A program made the translations under genes and the position numbers. From the NCBI GenBank assembly GCA_934755305.1, contig CAKVLD010000005.1:62001-126000 (forward strand): a DNA stretch of 64,000 bases, read 5' to 3'. This document shows positions 16,083 through 25,325 of this stretch, one piece after another (within the stretch, counting starts at the first letter, position 1; every line of letters starts with the position of its first letter). The notes under the pieces were generated by a model that searched no databases, was not told where the DNA came from, and saw only the letters and a program-made list of their open reading frames with translations. This DNA comes from an uncultured Clostridium sp. (GTDB lineage Bacteria; Bacillota; Clostridia; Clostridiales; Clostridiaceae).

Positions 16083-17144
16083 CTACTTAGTCATTTCATT
16101 TTTATGTTTAAAGTAAAAAATAATACATTGGCTAATAAATATTAAACTTAAAACTCCAAAAGCAGGATAAAGGGTTGATATTAAATTGGTAAATCCTATT
16201 TGAGATATAGGAAGTGCTATAGCTAGTACTAAAAATATTCCTTTTTTAAATTCAATATTAAAGCTTTGTTCAAGAGTTTTACTTATAGAATATACATCTG
16301 AGACTTCTGTAGAAAACATTTCTAAAAGTATAATCATCAAAAGCAAGGCTTGTATAATGCTACCAAACCTTTGAGATACAAATAATAGAGGTATTTCATA
16401 CTCATATATATAAGGCTGATTAATTGTTAGCATAAGATTAATCATAGAGCAAAGAATAGTTAAACCTAAAGCACCAAAAAAAACACCTATTATCATAGTT
16501 TTTGATTTTTTCATGCTATTACTTAAAGGTACTAATACTCCAGAAGAACATAGAGTGTTATAACCAGCGTAAAGTATAGTTGAAACTATAAGTCCATCCT
16601 TTCTAGGTTCAAAGCTAGTTACATTTTGAAAAGTAATCATATCTGAACAAAATAGAAAATATAGAACAGTTATTGTGGTTATAGTTATCAATAAAGAGGG
16701 AACTATAAAACAGTTAACTTCTATTAGTCCATCAGTCCCTCTAAGTAAGAAAAATGAGGCTAATAAAAGCATAATAATAGATCCTATGATTTTAGGAATA
16801 TCAAAAAATTGATTAATTAAAGCTCCACTTCCAGCTAATATGATGGAGGCACTTGATATTAAATAAAGAGTAGTTATAACTCCTGTAAGTTTTCCAAAAA
16901 TATTAGGGCTTATAACCTTCATAACTTCACTATAAGAATCTAATTCATAATTAACACTTATTTTAGAAATAATAGTTCCCATAAGTACATAAAATGCGCC
17001 ACATAAAATTATGCCAAAGAAGCTTTTTGCACCAAAGGAAGTAAAAAATTCAGTAATTTCTTTACCAGAAGCGAGTCCTGCTCCTACTATCGTACCTATA
17101 AAAACTACAGCTATTTGAAATATTTTTATAAGCTCTTTTTTCAT
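16083..17144 (-). CDS. YkvI-like membrane transporter
   Basis: The start is placed at MKKELIKIFQIAV (ATG 17144) after GAAAGGAG; the further-upstream frame lacks a ribosome site. The 353-residue protein has about ten hydrophobic segments. Its N-terminal motif VGAGLASGKEITEFF matches the YkvI group, which is distantly related to amino-acid/cation symporters. The substrate is unknown. Confidence 0.8.
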   Translation of the reverse strand: MKKELIKIFQIAVVFIGTIVGAGLASGKEITEFFTSFGAKSFFGIILCGAFYVLMGTIISKISVNYELDSYSEVMKVISPNIFGKLTGVITTLYLISSASIILAGSGALINQFFDIPKIIGSIIMLLLASFFLLRGTDGLIEVNCFIVPSLLITITTITVLYFLFCSDMITFQNVTSFEPRKDGLIVSTILYAGYNTLCSSGVLVPLSNSMKKSKTMIIGVFFGALGLTILCSMINLMLTINQPYIYEYEIPLLFVSQRFGSIIQALLLMIILLEMFSTEVSDVYSISKTLEQSFNIEFKKGIFLVLAIALPISQIGFTNLISTLYPAFGVLSLIFISQCIIFYFKHKNEMTK

Positions 17145-17277
17145 TGACTTTCTCCTTTCAAAAGTGATTTTCATAATAAATATATTAATGAAGTATACCT
17201 AATTATTCTGATTTAAAGGTATAAGGAAAAATTTCTTAGGAAAACTAAATTTGAAAGGTAAGAAGGGAGTTTTTTTG

Positions 17278-18348
17278 ATGAAAAGGTTAGTATTAGCTAT
17301 AATAAGCTGTTTGTTTATTTTTAATATAGTAAGTTGTGATGTTATTAAAAGTAAGGATCCTACAAATTTATTTAATATAGAAGATGCAAAATCTTTAGCA
17401 GGAGATTATATGAAGAGTCTATCTAAAGGTGATATAGAGTCAGCTAATGGATATAGTAGTGATAAATTTATATTAGAAAGTGAGGCTAAAAAATTAACTG
17501 ACAATAAAATATTATCCTTTAAGGTGGATGAAGTTATTGAAGGGGCAAACTTTGCTTATATAAAATACTTAGTTGTAAGAAGTAGAGATGATTCAATAAA
17601 AACTAGCTTAGATAATATTGAACTTAAAGTTGTTAAAGATGGAGATAAGTATACTGTAAGTGATGTAAATACTAAAGGTTTAAAAGAAGTATATGAAGAA
17701 GGAACTAATTTAAGAGTTATAAATGAAGAAACAGGCAAAAGTAATTTATTTTTGAGAAAGAAGGATTTGCCACAAGAGGTATATCCTAAATCTAGAGATC
17801 AAGCCATACTTTCAAAAGAATCAGTCCCAAATATGAATTTTAAAAAGGTTAATATAGGATTTAAAGGGGTAAGTGTTGCTATTGCAATACAAAATGAAAG
17901 TGATATTTTTATAGCAATGGCTCAAATAGATGAATCTGATGATTCAAGTTCTTCTAAAGAGAATGATGAAGAATATATAGCAATAGGGGAAAACTTAGAT
18001 AATGCATTAGAAAAACCTATGGCAAAAAATATAGCAGGGTATGATTTATTAAAAAATGTTCAAATACAAAAATTATTATTCACAGATGATGATGGTAATT
18101 TAATAGTTCAATTAGCTAATGGAGAAGGTGTGTCTTTTATAAGAATATATAAAAATCCTACTGGGGAATTATTAACTCTTGATTTAGAAAAAGTTTTTCC
18201 AAAGGATAAATATTCATTAGAGGTTGACAAGATAACTAGTGAAGGATTATATATAAGATCAAAACCTATTTCAGATGTTAATGAAAGTGAAGGTGTATTT
18301 GTGGTTGATTGTAAAAATCTTAAAATAACAAAAGATAAAGAATCTTAG
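17278..18348 (+). CDS. Putative lipoprotein of unknown function
   Basis: The start is ATG 17278 after AAGGGAG. The 356-residue protein has a lipoprotein signal (MKRLVLAIISCLFIFNIVSC) with the lipid-anchored Cys at 20. A first domain (about 35-135) resembles small extracellular repeat domains with alternating charge (AKSLAGDYMKSLSKGDIESAN). A second region (about 170-350) contains NIGFKGVSVAIAIQNES and a Ser/Asp/Glu-rich stretch. No catalytic motif is recognised. It is divergent from the ykvI-like gene and followed by a radical SAM gene. Confidence 0.75.
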   Translation: MKRLVLAIISCLFIFNIVSCDVIKSKDPTNLFNIEDAKSLAGDYMKSLSKGDIESANGYSSDKFILESEAKKLTDNKILSFKVDEVIEGANFAYIKYLVVRSRDDSIKTSLDNIELKVVKDGDKYTVSDVNTKGLKEVYEEGTNLRVINEETGKSNLFLRKKDLPQEVYPKSRDQAILSKESVPNMNFKKVNIGFKGVSVAIAIQNESDIFIAMAQIDESDDSSSSKENDEEYIAIGENLDNALEKPMAKNIAGYDLLKNVQIQKLLFTDDDGNLIVQLANGEGVSFIRIYKNPTGELLTLDLEKVFPKDKYSLEVDKITSEGLYIRSKPISDVNESEGVFVVDCKNLKITKDKES

Positions 18349-18413
18349 TAATTTCAAATTTATTCTGTTATTATAGATATGATATTTTAATTAACAGAAG
18401 GGGTGTTAAGGAA

Positions 18414-19340
18414 ATGCAAAAAGATTGGAATGGAAAGAGATTTCATAACTTGAATTATTTCTTAAGAAATAAATTTGGAGAAAAGGTATTTAAGATATCG
18501 TTAGATGGTGGATTTTCTTGCCCTAATAGAGATGGCACTATAAGTAAAGGTGGATGTTTATTTTGTAGTGAAAGAGGTTCTGGAGATTTTGCTGGTGATA
18601 GAGATTTTTCTATTAGCAGACAATTTAATGATATAAAAACAATGATGTCAAAGAAGTGGAAAAATGGAAAATACATAGCATATTTTCAAGCTTACACTAA
18701 TACATATGCTCCTATAGATGTACTTAAGCAAAAGTATGAAGAAGCTTTAAAGCAAGAAGGTGTAGTAGCTTTAGCTATAGCTACTAGACCAGATTGTTTA
18801 GGAGATGAAGTTTTAGATTTATTAGAAGAGATAAATAAAAAGTTTTATGTATGGGTTGAGTTAGGACTTCAAACTTGTAATGATGAAACTGCAAGAAAAA
18901 TTAATAGAGGGTATAAATTAGAAGTATTTGAAGATGCTATAAAACGTCTTAAAGAAAGAAATATAGATTTTGTTGTTCACAGTATATTTGGTCTTCCAGG
19001 AGAAACTAAAGAAGATATGTTAAAAACAGTAGAGTATATAGCTCATTCAGGGGCTCAAGGAGTTAAGTTCCACTTACTTCACTTAATGAAGGGGACACCT
19101 TTAGTTAAGTTATATGAAAGAGGAGAACTTGAATTTTTAGAGCAAGAAGATTATATAGATTTATTATGTAAATCAGTAGAAATGCTGCCACAAGAGATGG
19201 TTATACATAGGCTAACAGGAGATGCACCAAGAGATTTACTTATAGGGCCTATGTGGAGTCTAAAGAAGTGGGAAATATTAAACGCTATAGATAGAACTAT
19301 GGAAGAAAATGATGTTTATCAAGGAAAAAAGTTTAAATAG
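18414..19340 (+). CDS. Radical SAM protein, TIGR01212 (YtqA/YhcC) family
   Basis: A 308-residue protein. Its N-terminus (WNGKRFHNLNYFLRNKFGEKVFKI) and Cys pattern (GGFSCPNRDGTISKGGCLFC) fit this subgroup, where the cluster cysteines are spaced more widely than usual. PGETKEDMLKT, GVKFHLLHLMKGTPL and HRLTGDAPRDLL are further family landmarks. The substrate is not established. comB begins 9 bases downstream, so the two genes are probably co-transcribed. Confidence 0.9.
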   Translation: MQKDWNGKRFHNLNYFLRNKFGEKVFKISLDGGFSCPNRDGTISKGGCLFCSERGSGDFAGDRDFSISRQFNDIKTMMSKKWKNGKYIAYFQAYTNTYAPIDVLKQKYEEALKQEGVVALAIATRPDCLGDEVLDLLEEINKKFYVWVELGLQTCNDETARKINRGYKLEVFEDAIKRLKERNIDFVVHSIFGLPGETKEDMLKTVEYIAHSGAQGVKFHLLHLMKGTPLVKLYERGELEFLEQEDYIDLLCKSVEMLPQEMVIHRLTGDAPRDLLIGPMWSLKKWEILNAIDRTMEENDVYQGKKFK

Positions 19341-19349
19341 GTGATATAT

Positions 19350-20066
19350 ATGAAGGTCGATGTTATTATTTCAGCAGATTACATAAGAGAAGATATTATT
19401 AAGGACAAAAATGTAATAGTTATTGATATTTTAAGAGCTACATCAGTGATTACTACTGCTATAATGAATGGATGCAAAGAAGTTATACCTACTTTAACTA
19501 TAGAAGAAGCTTTTGAGAATAAGAAAAGATTAGGGGATAATTGCATTTTAGGTGGAGAAAGAAAAGCTATTAAAGTCGAAGGTTTTGATTTTTCTAATTC
19601 ACCTTTAGAGTATAGTAAAGATAAGGTTCAAGGAAAAACTATAGTTTTAAGTACAACTAATGGAACTAGGACTTTAACTAGTTGTTTAGCTGCTAGTAGT
19701 ATATATGTAGGGTGTGCACTTAATGCAGGAGCTGTAGCTAAAAAGGTAGTAGAAGAAAATAAGGATCTTGTTATAGTTAATTCAGGGACAAATGGTCAAT
19801 TTTCAATGGATGATTATATATGTACAGGCCTTATATTAAAAGAAATGATGAATTTAACAAGTAAGTTGGATTTAACAGACATAGCAAAGGCTGCCTTTAA
19901 AGCTTATGAACAAACACCAGAAATAATTGAATATATAAAAGATGCTAGACATTATAATGTTATGAAAAACTTAAACTTACAAGAAGACATAAAATACTGC
20001 ACTCAAAAAAATATAACAAATATAGTACCTATGTATAAAAGTGGTCATATTATAGGAATAAGTTAG
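19350..20066 (+). CDS. comB: ComB family, 2-phosphosulfolactate phosphatase-like protein
   Basis: The start is ATG 19350, five bases after AGGTGA; a GTG at 19341 directly abuts the previous stop and is less likely. The 238-residue protein carries VIDILRATSVITTAI, GGERKAIKVEGFDFSNSP and STTNGTRTL, all characteristic of ComB. In archaea the enzyme acts in coenzyme M synthesis. No other sulfolactate or coenzyme M gene is nearby, so the true substrate may differ. Confidence 0.88.
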   Translation: MKVDVIISADYIREDIIKDKNVIVIDILRATSVITTAIMNGCKEVIPTLTIEEAFENKKRLGDNCILGGERKAIKVEGFDFSNSPLEYSKDKVQGKTIVLSTTNGTRTLTSCLAASSIYVGCALNAGAVAKKVVEENKDLVIVNSGTNGQFSMDDYICTGLILKEMMNLTSKLDLTDIAKAAFKAYEQTPEIIEYIKDARHYNVMKNLNLQEDIKYCTQKNITNIVPMYKSGHIIGIS

Positions 20067-20114
20067 GCTTTTATAAAGTATTAATTACTAATGGTATTAA
20101 GAGGGGAATAAACT

Positions 20115-20711
20115 ATGCTCAGATGCAAGTATCCAAAAGTAGTAAAAAGAAGAGGAATTAACTTACTTGAGGATGAAAAAGGCGAAAGATGTTACAAAAT
20201 TACTTTTAAGTTAGGAACAATAGGAAGTAAGGTGCTAGTAATATCTAGAGCTCCTAAAAAAGTTGAAGAAAATAGTTGTGACTGTATGTACAAGAGAATA
20301 ATTAAATTCTTAGAAATAAATAAAGATGAAATAGGAGAAGTACAAGAACTAACAATAGTTAATCTATTTACTTTATATGAATATTCTAAAGAAGATTTAT
20401 ATGAAAAATGTCTATCAGAAGGTAGAAGATATATAGAAGGTAATGATGAATGTTTTTATAATGATGAAATAATAGCAGAAGAAATTCATAATGCTGATTA
20501 TATATTAGCTGCATGGGGAAATCCGTTAGAATCTTTAGAGGAAATCTATGTAGAAAGAGTGGAGCTTGTACTAAAATCCTTAAGACATGAAATCTTTAAT
20601 TCTTCTACTAAAAAACATGTTGTAAGAGTTGGGGAAGCAAGTAAGAAAGGATATCCTAAACATTCTTTGGCCTGGCCTTATAATGATGAAATGAAAAATT
20701 TGTTTGAATAA
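20115..20711 (+). CDS. DUF1643-like protein
   Basis: A 198-residue cytosolic protein with an ATG start after GAGGGGAA. VLVISRAPKK, the Cys/Asp segment NSCDCMYKRIIKFL, LTIVNLFTLY, ADYILAAWGNP and GYPKHSLAWPYN follow the DUF1643 layout. The family has no assigned reaction. It is followed by a strong terminator. Moderate confidence in the family. Confidence 0.65.
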   Translation: MLRCKYPKVVKRRGINLLEDEKGERCYKITFKLGTIGSKVLVISRAPKKVEENSCDCMYKRIIKFLEINKDEIGEVQELTIVNLFTLYEYSKEDLYEKCLSEGRRYIEGNDECFYNDEIIAEEIHNADYILAAWGNPLESLEEIYVERVELVLKSLRHEIFNSSTKKHVVRVGEASKKGYPKHSLAWPYNDEMKNLFE

Positions 20712-20774
20712 AAGAAATAGGGCAATATCAAAACTTAAGTAATTTAAAGATTTGATATAACCCTATTTTTCTTT
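20711..20774 (+). terminator. Intrinsic terminator
   Basis: Stem AAAAGAAATAGGG...ATATCAAA pairing with TTTGATAT...CCCTATTTTTCTTTT, with a mostly paired arm of about 20 bp. Confidence 0.8.
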
Positions 20775-20866
20775 TAGAACCTTTTGAATGGCTAAAAAAA
20801 GTGACTTCAGTTAAGATTAAATATACTAAAAATGCTTTTATAAAATTAAGATGTAATTTAGTTAAG

Positions 20867-20895
20867 AAAAGCGTGGCGAAGCCACTTTTTTATAT
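20867..20895 (-). terminator. Terminator of the minus-strand 306-aa gene
   Basis: Short GC-rich stem GTGGC-GAA-GCCAC flanked by A and T tracts; it can work in both directions. Confidence 0.65.
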
Positions 20896-20898
20896 ATG

Positions 20899-21819
20899 TT
20901 ACATACCTAAATGAGTTAAGTCTTCCGATGTTAATTCATTACTTATAGAATCTAATCTTGTATGATATTTGTTAGTTAAATAATTAATGCTATTTGATAA
21001 ATTGATTTTTTTATATGCATTATTGTTCATGTTAATATAAATTAAATTAGTATTATCTATTAGCTCTAGCACATGCTCAAATGTTGGTTCTGAAAATTTT
21101 AATCTATATAGAACATGGTTTTCATCAGCATAATCTAATATATCATTATCATTTATATATAAGTCATCTTGTATTTTAGTTTTTGCTTGAAAATGAATAT
21201 CCCCACATAGTACAACTCCAGATTCTTCATAGAATAAAGTTATTAATACGCCATTTCTTTTAAATAAAGCTCTTGTTATGTTACAAACACCAGTATTATT
21301 TTTTTCAATTAGCATTATTTTAAAATGAGCATTTGTTAATTTATTATAGAATAAAGTTATTTGATTATCTTCAGTTGAAGAACCTAGTAACATATCAAAA
21401 AGCTTTGGATCAAAATTCATAATCCTATCTATTTTTATGCTACTTAAATTTTCATTTGAAGTGTACTTTTTTAAATCTCTCATAGATAAGAAAATTAGTT
21501 TATCTAGATGAATTAATTCGTATAAAGTTAAATTCCATTTTAAAATCATGCTATTAGTAGAAATAATATTAAGTACATGCTCTAAAAGATCATCAAAGGA
21601 AGTTAATGTGTTTAAATCATAAGTGTAGGACACAAACTCATGATTTACGTCAAAGTACATCATGGTAGCTTTTATATCTTCAGTAGAAAGATCTATAGTT
21701 AGAACTAATCCATCCTTATAGAAAATATGATATTCATCCTTTTCATAAGAAGCACTTGAAAGCTCAAAGCCTTCACTTTGTAGTGTTGAATATATTAAGT
21801 CCATTTTTTCACTTATCAT
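20899..21819 (-). CDS. Unrecognised cytosolic protein (306 aa)
   Basis: Starts at ATG 21819 (MISEKMDLIYSTLQSEGFEL) after an AAGGGGGA ribosome site, which supports a real gene. No signal peptide, membrane helix or catalytic motif is evident. The protein is acidic, with alternating short strands such as YHIFYKDGLVLTIDL and GVLITLFYEESGVVL. It is a single gene with its own terminator. Function unknown. Confidence 0.7.
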   Translation of the reverse strand: MISEKMDLIYSTLQSEGFELSSASYEKDEYHIFYKDGLVLTIDLSTEDIKATMMYFDVNHEFVSYTYDLNTLTSFDDLLEHVLNIISTNSMILKWNLTLYELIHLDKLIFLSMRDLKKYTSNENLSSIKIDRIMNFDPKLFDMLLGSSTEDNQITLFYNKLTNAHFKIMLIEKNNTGVCNITRALFKRNGVLITLFYEESGVVLCGDIHFQAKTKIQDDLYINDNDILDYADENHVLYRLKFSEPTFEHVLELIDNTNLIYINMNNNAYKKINLSNSINYLTNKYHTRLDSISNELTSEDLTHLGM

Positions 21820-21898
21820 AATAAGTCCCCCTTTGGGTAAAAATTGTATGTATTTATATTATATCTACATTTGAAGGAAATATTCCAAGGTATAAAAA

Positions 21899-21935
21899 TA
21901 AAAAAGGGGTTGTATTTGTTAGTACAACCTCTTAT
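21899..21935 (-). terminator. Terminator of the methyltransferase gene
   Basis: On the minus strand, stem AGAGGTTGTACT/AGTACAACC-type pairing is followed by a T tract (AAAAAAGG on the plus strand). Confidence 0.7.
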
Positions 21936-21945
21936 GAATAATTTA

Positions 21946-23121
21946 TTAGACTACCTGGAATACAAAGAATTTAAGATAATAACTTTCATCAGAATTCCAA
22001 AGTATTGGATGATCAGCAGATTGAGTTCTAAATTCCACTTGTCTTAAAATTCTATGAGCATCGTGAGCAGCTTCATGAATAGTAGCCTTTAATAAATCTT
22101 CGCTCATATAATGTGAACAAGAACAAGTTATAAAGTATCCACCTGGTTTAACCATTTTTAATCCTCTAAGATTAATTTCTTTGTACCCTCTTTTTGCTCC
22201 ATTAATGGTATTTCTTGATTTAGTGAAAGCAGGAGGATCTAATATAACAACATCAAATTCTCTTCCTTCCTTTGACCAAGCATGCAATACATCAAAAGCA
22301 TTATGACATTCAAATTTTACTGTATCTTGTAAATTATTAAGCTTAGCGTTTCTAGTAGCACAATCAACAGCATGTTGTGATACATCTATACCTAGTACAG
22401 ACTTAGCTCCTGCAATTCCTGCATTTAATGCAAAAGAACCTGTATGAGTAAAGCAGTCTAAAACATCTCTACCTTTACATATTCTATGAATAGCAGCTCT
22501 GTTTTCTTTTTGATCTAAGAAGAAACCAGTTTTTTGACCATTTTCTAAATCAACAATATATTTAACTCCATTTTCTATAATTTCAACATCAGTATCAAAT
22601 TCTTCAGTTAAGAAACCTTTCTTTTGTTCAAGACCTTCAATTTCTCTAGTAGCTAAATCACTTCTTTCATATACACCTTTAGCTCCATATTCATTAACAA
22701 GAAGGTCAACTATTATGTCTCTATATCTATCCATACCTAAAGTAGAAATTTGAATAACATAATAATCTTCAAATTTATCTATAGTTAGTCCTGGAAGTAA
22801 ATCTGCTTCACCAAAGATAAATCTACAAGAAGAAGTATCAATAACAGTTTTTCTATATTCCCAAGCTGCTTTAAATCTTCTTTTAAAGAATTCTCTATCA
22901 ATTTCTTCGTCTTTATCTCTAGTCATAATTCTAATAGTTATTTTACTTCTATCATTTATATAACCTTTTCCTATGAAATAGTTTTTATGATTATAAACTT
23001 CAACTATATCTCCATTTTCATAGTCACCATCATATTCATTAATTTCGTCAATATATATCCAAGGGCGTCCGCCTTCAGCTTTTTTATTTTTGCCTTTATG
23101 TAAATAAAATTTACTTGTCAT
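21946..23121 (-). CDS. Class I rRNA methyltransferase, RlmI-like
   Basis: The start is ATG 23121 (MTSKFYLHKGKNKKAEGG) after CAAAGGAG. The 391-residue protein has an N-terminal PUA domain (about 1-75, including GRPWIYIDEI). A Rossmann methyltransferase domain follows, with the SAM-binding VLDCFTHTGSFALNAG, the catalytic-region VVILDPPAFTKSR and the CSCSHYM motif. This arrangement is that of RlmI/YwbD enzymes, which make m5C in 23S rRNA. The exact nucleotide is inferred from the family only. Confidence 0.88.
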   Translation of the reverse strand: MTSKFYLHKGKNKKAEGGRPWIYIDEINEYDGDYENGDIVEVYNHKNYFIGKGYINDRSKITIRIMTRDKDEEIDREFFKRRFKAAWEYRKTVIDTSSCRFIFGEADLLPGLTIDKFEDYYVIQISTLGMDRYRDIIVDLLVNEYGAKGVYERSDLATREIEGLEQKKGFLTEEFDTDVEIIENGVKYIVDLENGQKTGFFLDQKENRAAIHRICKGRDVLDCFTHTGSFALNAGIAGAKSVLGIDVSQHAVDCATRNAKLNNLQDTVKFECHNAFDVLHAWSKEGREFDVVILDPPAFTKSRNTINGAKRGYKEINLRGLKMVKPGGYFITCSCSHYMSEDLLKATIHEAAHDAHRILRQVEFRTQSADHPILWNSDESYYLKFFVFQVV

Positions 23122-23324
23122 AAAAAAACTCCTTTCAAAGAACATTCTTCTAATGATTATATCAGTATTAAATAGATAATTATAGGAGTAAAATTAATTT
23201 TGTTAAGCAACTGTATGGATTAATTTGTAATAATCAGAAAAATCAAGGGAAAAACTATTGAAAATCTCTCGAAACTTGATAGAATAAATTTTATAAATAT
23301 TATTAAAAATGGGGGCAAATAAAA

Positions 23325-24638
23325 ATGAATACAATAATAACAAAATTTGGAGGAAGTTCTTTAGCGGATGCTAATCAGTTTAAGAAGGTAAAGGATATAA
23401 TTTTTTCAAATAAAGCTAGAAAATATGTAGTACCATCAGCACCAGGAAAGAGAAATAGTAAAGATACTAAGATTACTGATTTACTATATCTGTGTCATGC
23501 TCATGTTGAGACTGGTATATCTTTAGATGATGTATTTAAGCATGTAGAAGCTAGATACACTGAAATAGTTAAAGATTTGGGGCTAGAATTTAATATTTCA
23601 AAACATCTAGCAAATGTAAAGAAAGACTTAGAAGAAGGAGCTTCAAAAGATTATGCAGCTAGTAGAGGAGAATATTTAAATGGGTTAATACTAGCTAATT
23701 ATTTAGGATTTGAATTTGTAGATGCTAAGGATGTAATAGTTTTTAATGAAGATGGTTCCTTAGAGTTAGAAGAAACTAAAAAATCTTTAAAAGAAAAGTT
23801 AAGTAATGTAGAAAATGCTGTAATTCCTGGATTTTATGGTGCAGATAAAGATGGAAACATAGTTACTTTTTCAAGAGGTGGTTCAGACGTTACTGGAGCA
23901 TTAGTAGCTGCAAGCATAGATGCTGATTTATATGAAAATTGGACAGATGTATCAGGATTTTTAATGGCGGATCCAAGAATAGTAGAAAATCCAAAATCAA
24001 TAAGTACTATAACATATAAAGAATTAAGAGAATTATCTTATATGGGAGCATCAGTACTTCATGAAGATGCAATATTCCCAGTTAGAGAATCAGGTATTCC
24101 AATAAATATTAAGAATACAAATAAACCTGAAGATAAAGGTACATTTATAGTACAAGATTCAGAAGTTAAGGAATGTAAAACTATAACTGGAATAGCAGGA
24201 AAAAAAGATTTTACTGTTATATCAATAGAAAAAGCTATGATGAATTCTGAGCTTGGTTTCTGTAGAAAAATTCTTGGTATATTAGAAATGAATAGCATAT
24301 CATTTGAAAATATGCCTTCAGGAATAGATACAGTATGTGTAGTTATTTCTGATAGTGAATTAAAGAATAAAACTAAAAAGGTAGTTGAAGAAATTAAGAG
24401 AACTTGTAATCCTGATTCAATAGTAGTTCATCCTAATATGGCTTTAATAGCTACTGTTGGTAAGGGAATGGCTAAGAATAAAGGTGTTGCAGCTAAGGTA
24501 TTTGATGCTTTATCTAAGGCTGATGTAAATATTAGAATGATAGACCAAGGATCATCTGAGATGAATATCCTTGTTGGAATAGAAAATGATAACTTTGAAA
24601 CTGCTATAAAAGCAATTTATGATAAGTTTAATGCTTAG
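23325..24638 (+). CDS. lysC: Aspartokinase
   Basis: Phosphorylates aspartate, the first step towards lysine, methionine, threonine and diaminopimelate. The 437-residue protein has the kinase signature ITKFGGSSLADANQF, FSRGGSDVTGALVAA and DPRIV. Two ACT domains follow (about 290-437) and are the likely allosteric sites. AAATGGGGGC precedes the ATG. No lysine riboswitch is present upstream, unlike the transporter at 41.2 kb. A long-hairpin repeat begins at the base after the stop codon. The symbol is family-level; the isozyme is not determined. Confidence 0.93.
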   Translation: MNTIITKFGGSSLADANQFKKVKDIIFSNKARKYVVPSAPGKRNSKDTKITDLLYLCHAHVETGISLDDVFKHVEARYTEIVKDLGLEFNISKHLANVKKDLEEGASKDYAASRGEYLNGLILANYLGFEFVDAKDVIVFNEDGSLELEETKKSLKEKLSNVENAVIPGFYGADKDGNIVTFSRGGSDVTGALVAASIDADLYENWTDVSGFLMADPRIVENPKSISTITYKELRELSYMGASVLHEDAIFPVRESGIPINIKNTNKPEDKGTFIVQDSEVKECKTITGIAGKKDFTVISIEKAMMNSELGFCRKILGILEMNSISFENMPSGIDTVCVVISDSELKNKTKKVVEEIKRTCNPDSIVVHPNMALIATVGKGMAKNKGVAAKVFDALSKADVNIRMIDQGSSEMNILVGIENDNFETAIKAIYDKFNA

Positions 24639-24862
24639 ATGTTATGGTAACTAAAAAAGAGTTCTTATATTTGACTCTATTGAGACTAAATTGACTACAG
24701 GGAGTATTTCTATCTTTATGAAAATTTAATGGGACGAAAATCTGAAACTCACGTACGTTCAAACAATCAGATTTTAAGGCGTCCCATTAAATTTCCCTAA
24801 AGATGAAATACTAAACCCTTTGTCAATATGCTCAATTCCGCAAATATAAGAACTCTTTTTTT
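24639..24862 (+). repeat. Long-hairpin repeat, copy 1
   Basis: Tag ATGTTATGGTAACTAAAAA (24639-24657) overlaps the start of an inverted repeat. The outer stem is a perfect 21 bp (24653-24673 with 24841-24861). Inner paired blocks include AGTATTTC/GAAATACT, AAATTTAATGGGAC/GTCCCATTAAATTT and AAAATCTGA/TCAGATTTT. The loop is about 21 nt. The element begins directly after the lysC stop codon. Confidence 0.85.
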
Positions 24863-24880
24863 GTGGTGCATAACTATCTA

Positions 24881-24930
24881 ATATTAATAGTTATAGACTA
24901 GATAAGGGTAAATGTTATGTAAACTAAAAA
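24881..24930 (+). repeat. 50-bp direct repeat, left copy
   Basis: Begins ATATTAATAGTTATAGACTA and ends with the family tag. It matches 25908-25957 at 46 of 50 positions. The pair encloses hairpin copy 2 and the YcxB-like gene. Confidence 0.85.
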
Positions 24931-25136
24931 GGATTATGGGATTTAGTTTCGTTTAGCAAAGTTTGATTTCAGGGAGTATTTCTATCTCCGTAAAATTTTA
25001 ATGGGACGAAAATTTGCAAACTCGCACAAGGCTCAAACAAAGCAAATTTTAAAGCATCCCATTAAAGTTTTACAAAGATGAAATACTAAACCCTTTATCA
25101 AAATGCTGCACTGCACTAAATCTCATAATCCTTTTT
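24912..25136 (+). repeat. Long-hairpin repeat, copy 2
   Basis: Tag at 24912-24930, then a 22-bp outer stem (24926-24947 with 25115-25136, one G-U pair). The outer stem sequence is quite different from copy 1. The inner blocks are shared with copy 1: CAGGGAGTATTTCTATCT, TTTTAATGGGACGAAAAT and GATGAAATACTAAACCC. The loop is about 24 nt. Confidence 0.85.
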
Positions 25137-25325
25137 GTAGTACACAACAAGCTAACATTAATAGTAAAAGGTGTAGTAGTAGTTAAAATGATAAAAAGGT
25201 AAGTGAGGTTTTAATTCTTATTACTTGCAAAAGGTATTGGTGTAGCAGCTCCATTGCTATTAGCATCTTAAAATATCTTTAAATATATTATATGGTATAA
25301 TACTAACGAAGGAGGGAGTATTATA
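25137..25325 (+). other. Intergenic stretch with a degenerate repeat tail and a possible coding scrap
   Basis: AGTACACAACAAGCTAACAT resembles the sequence following copy 1 (24865-24885), so the repeat unit extends past the hairpin. At 25216-25271 an 18-codon open stretch ends in AKGIGVAAPLLLAS plus a stop; it has no start codon or ribosome site and may be a gene remnant. A TATAAT-like sequence at about 25296 and GGAGGGAG precede the YcxB-like gene. Confidence 0.5.
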
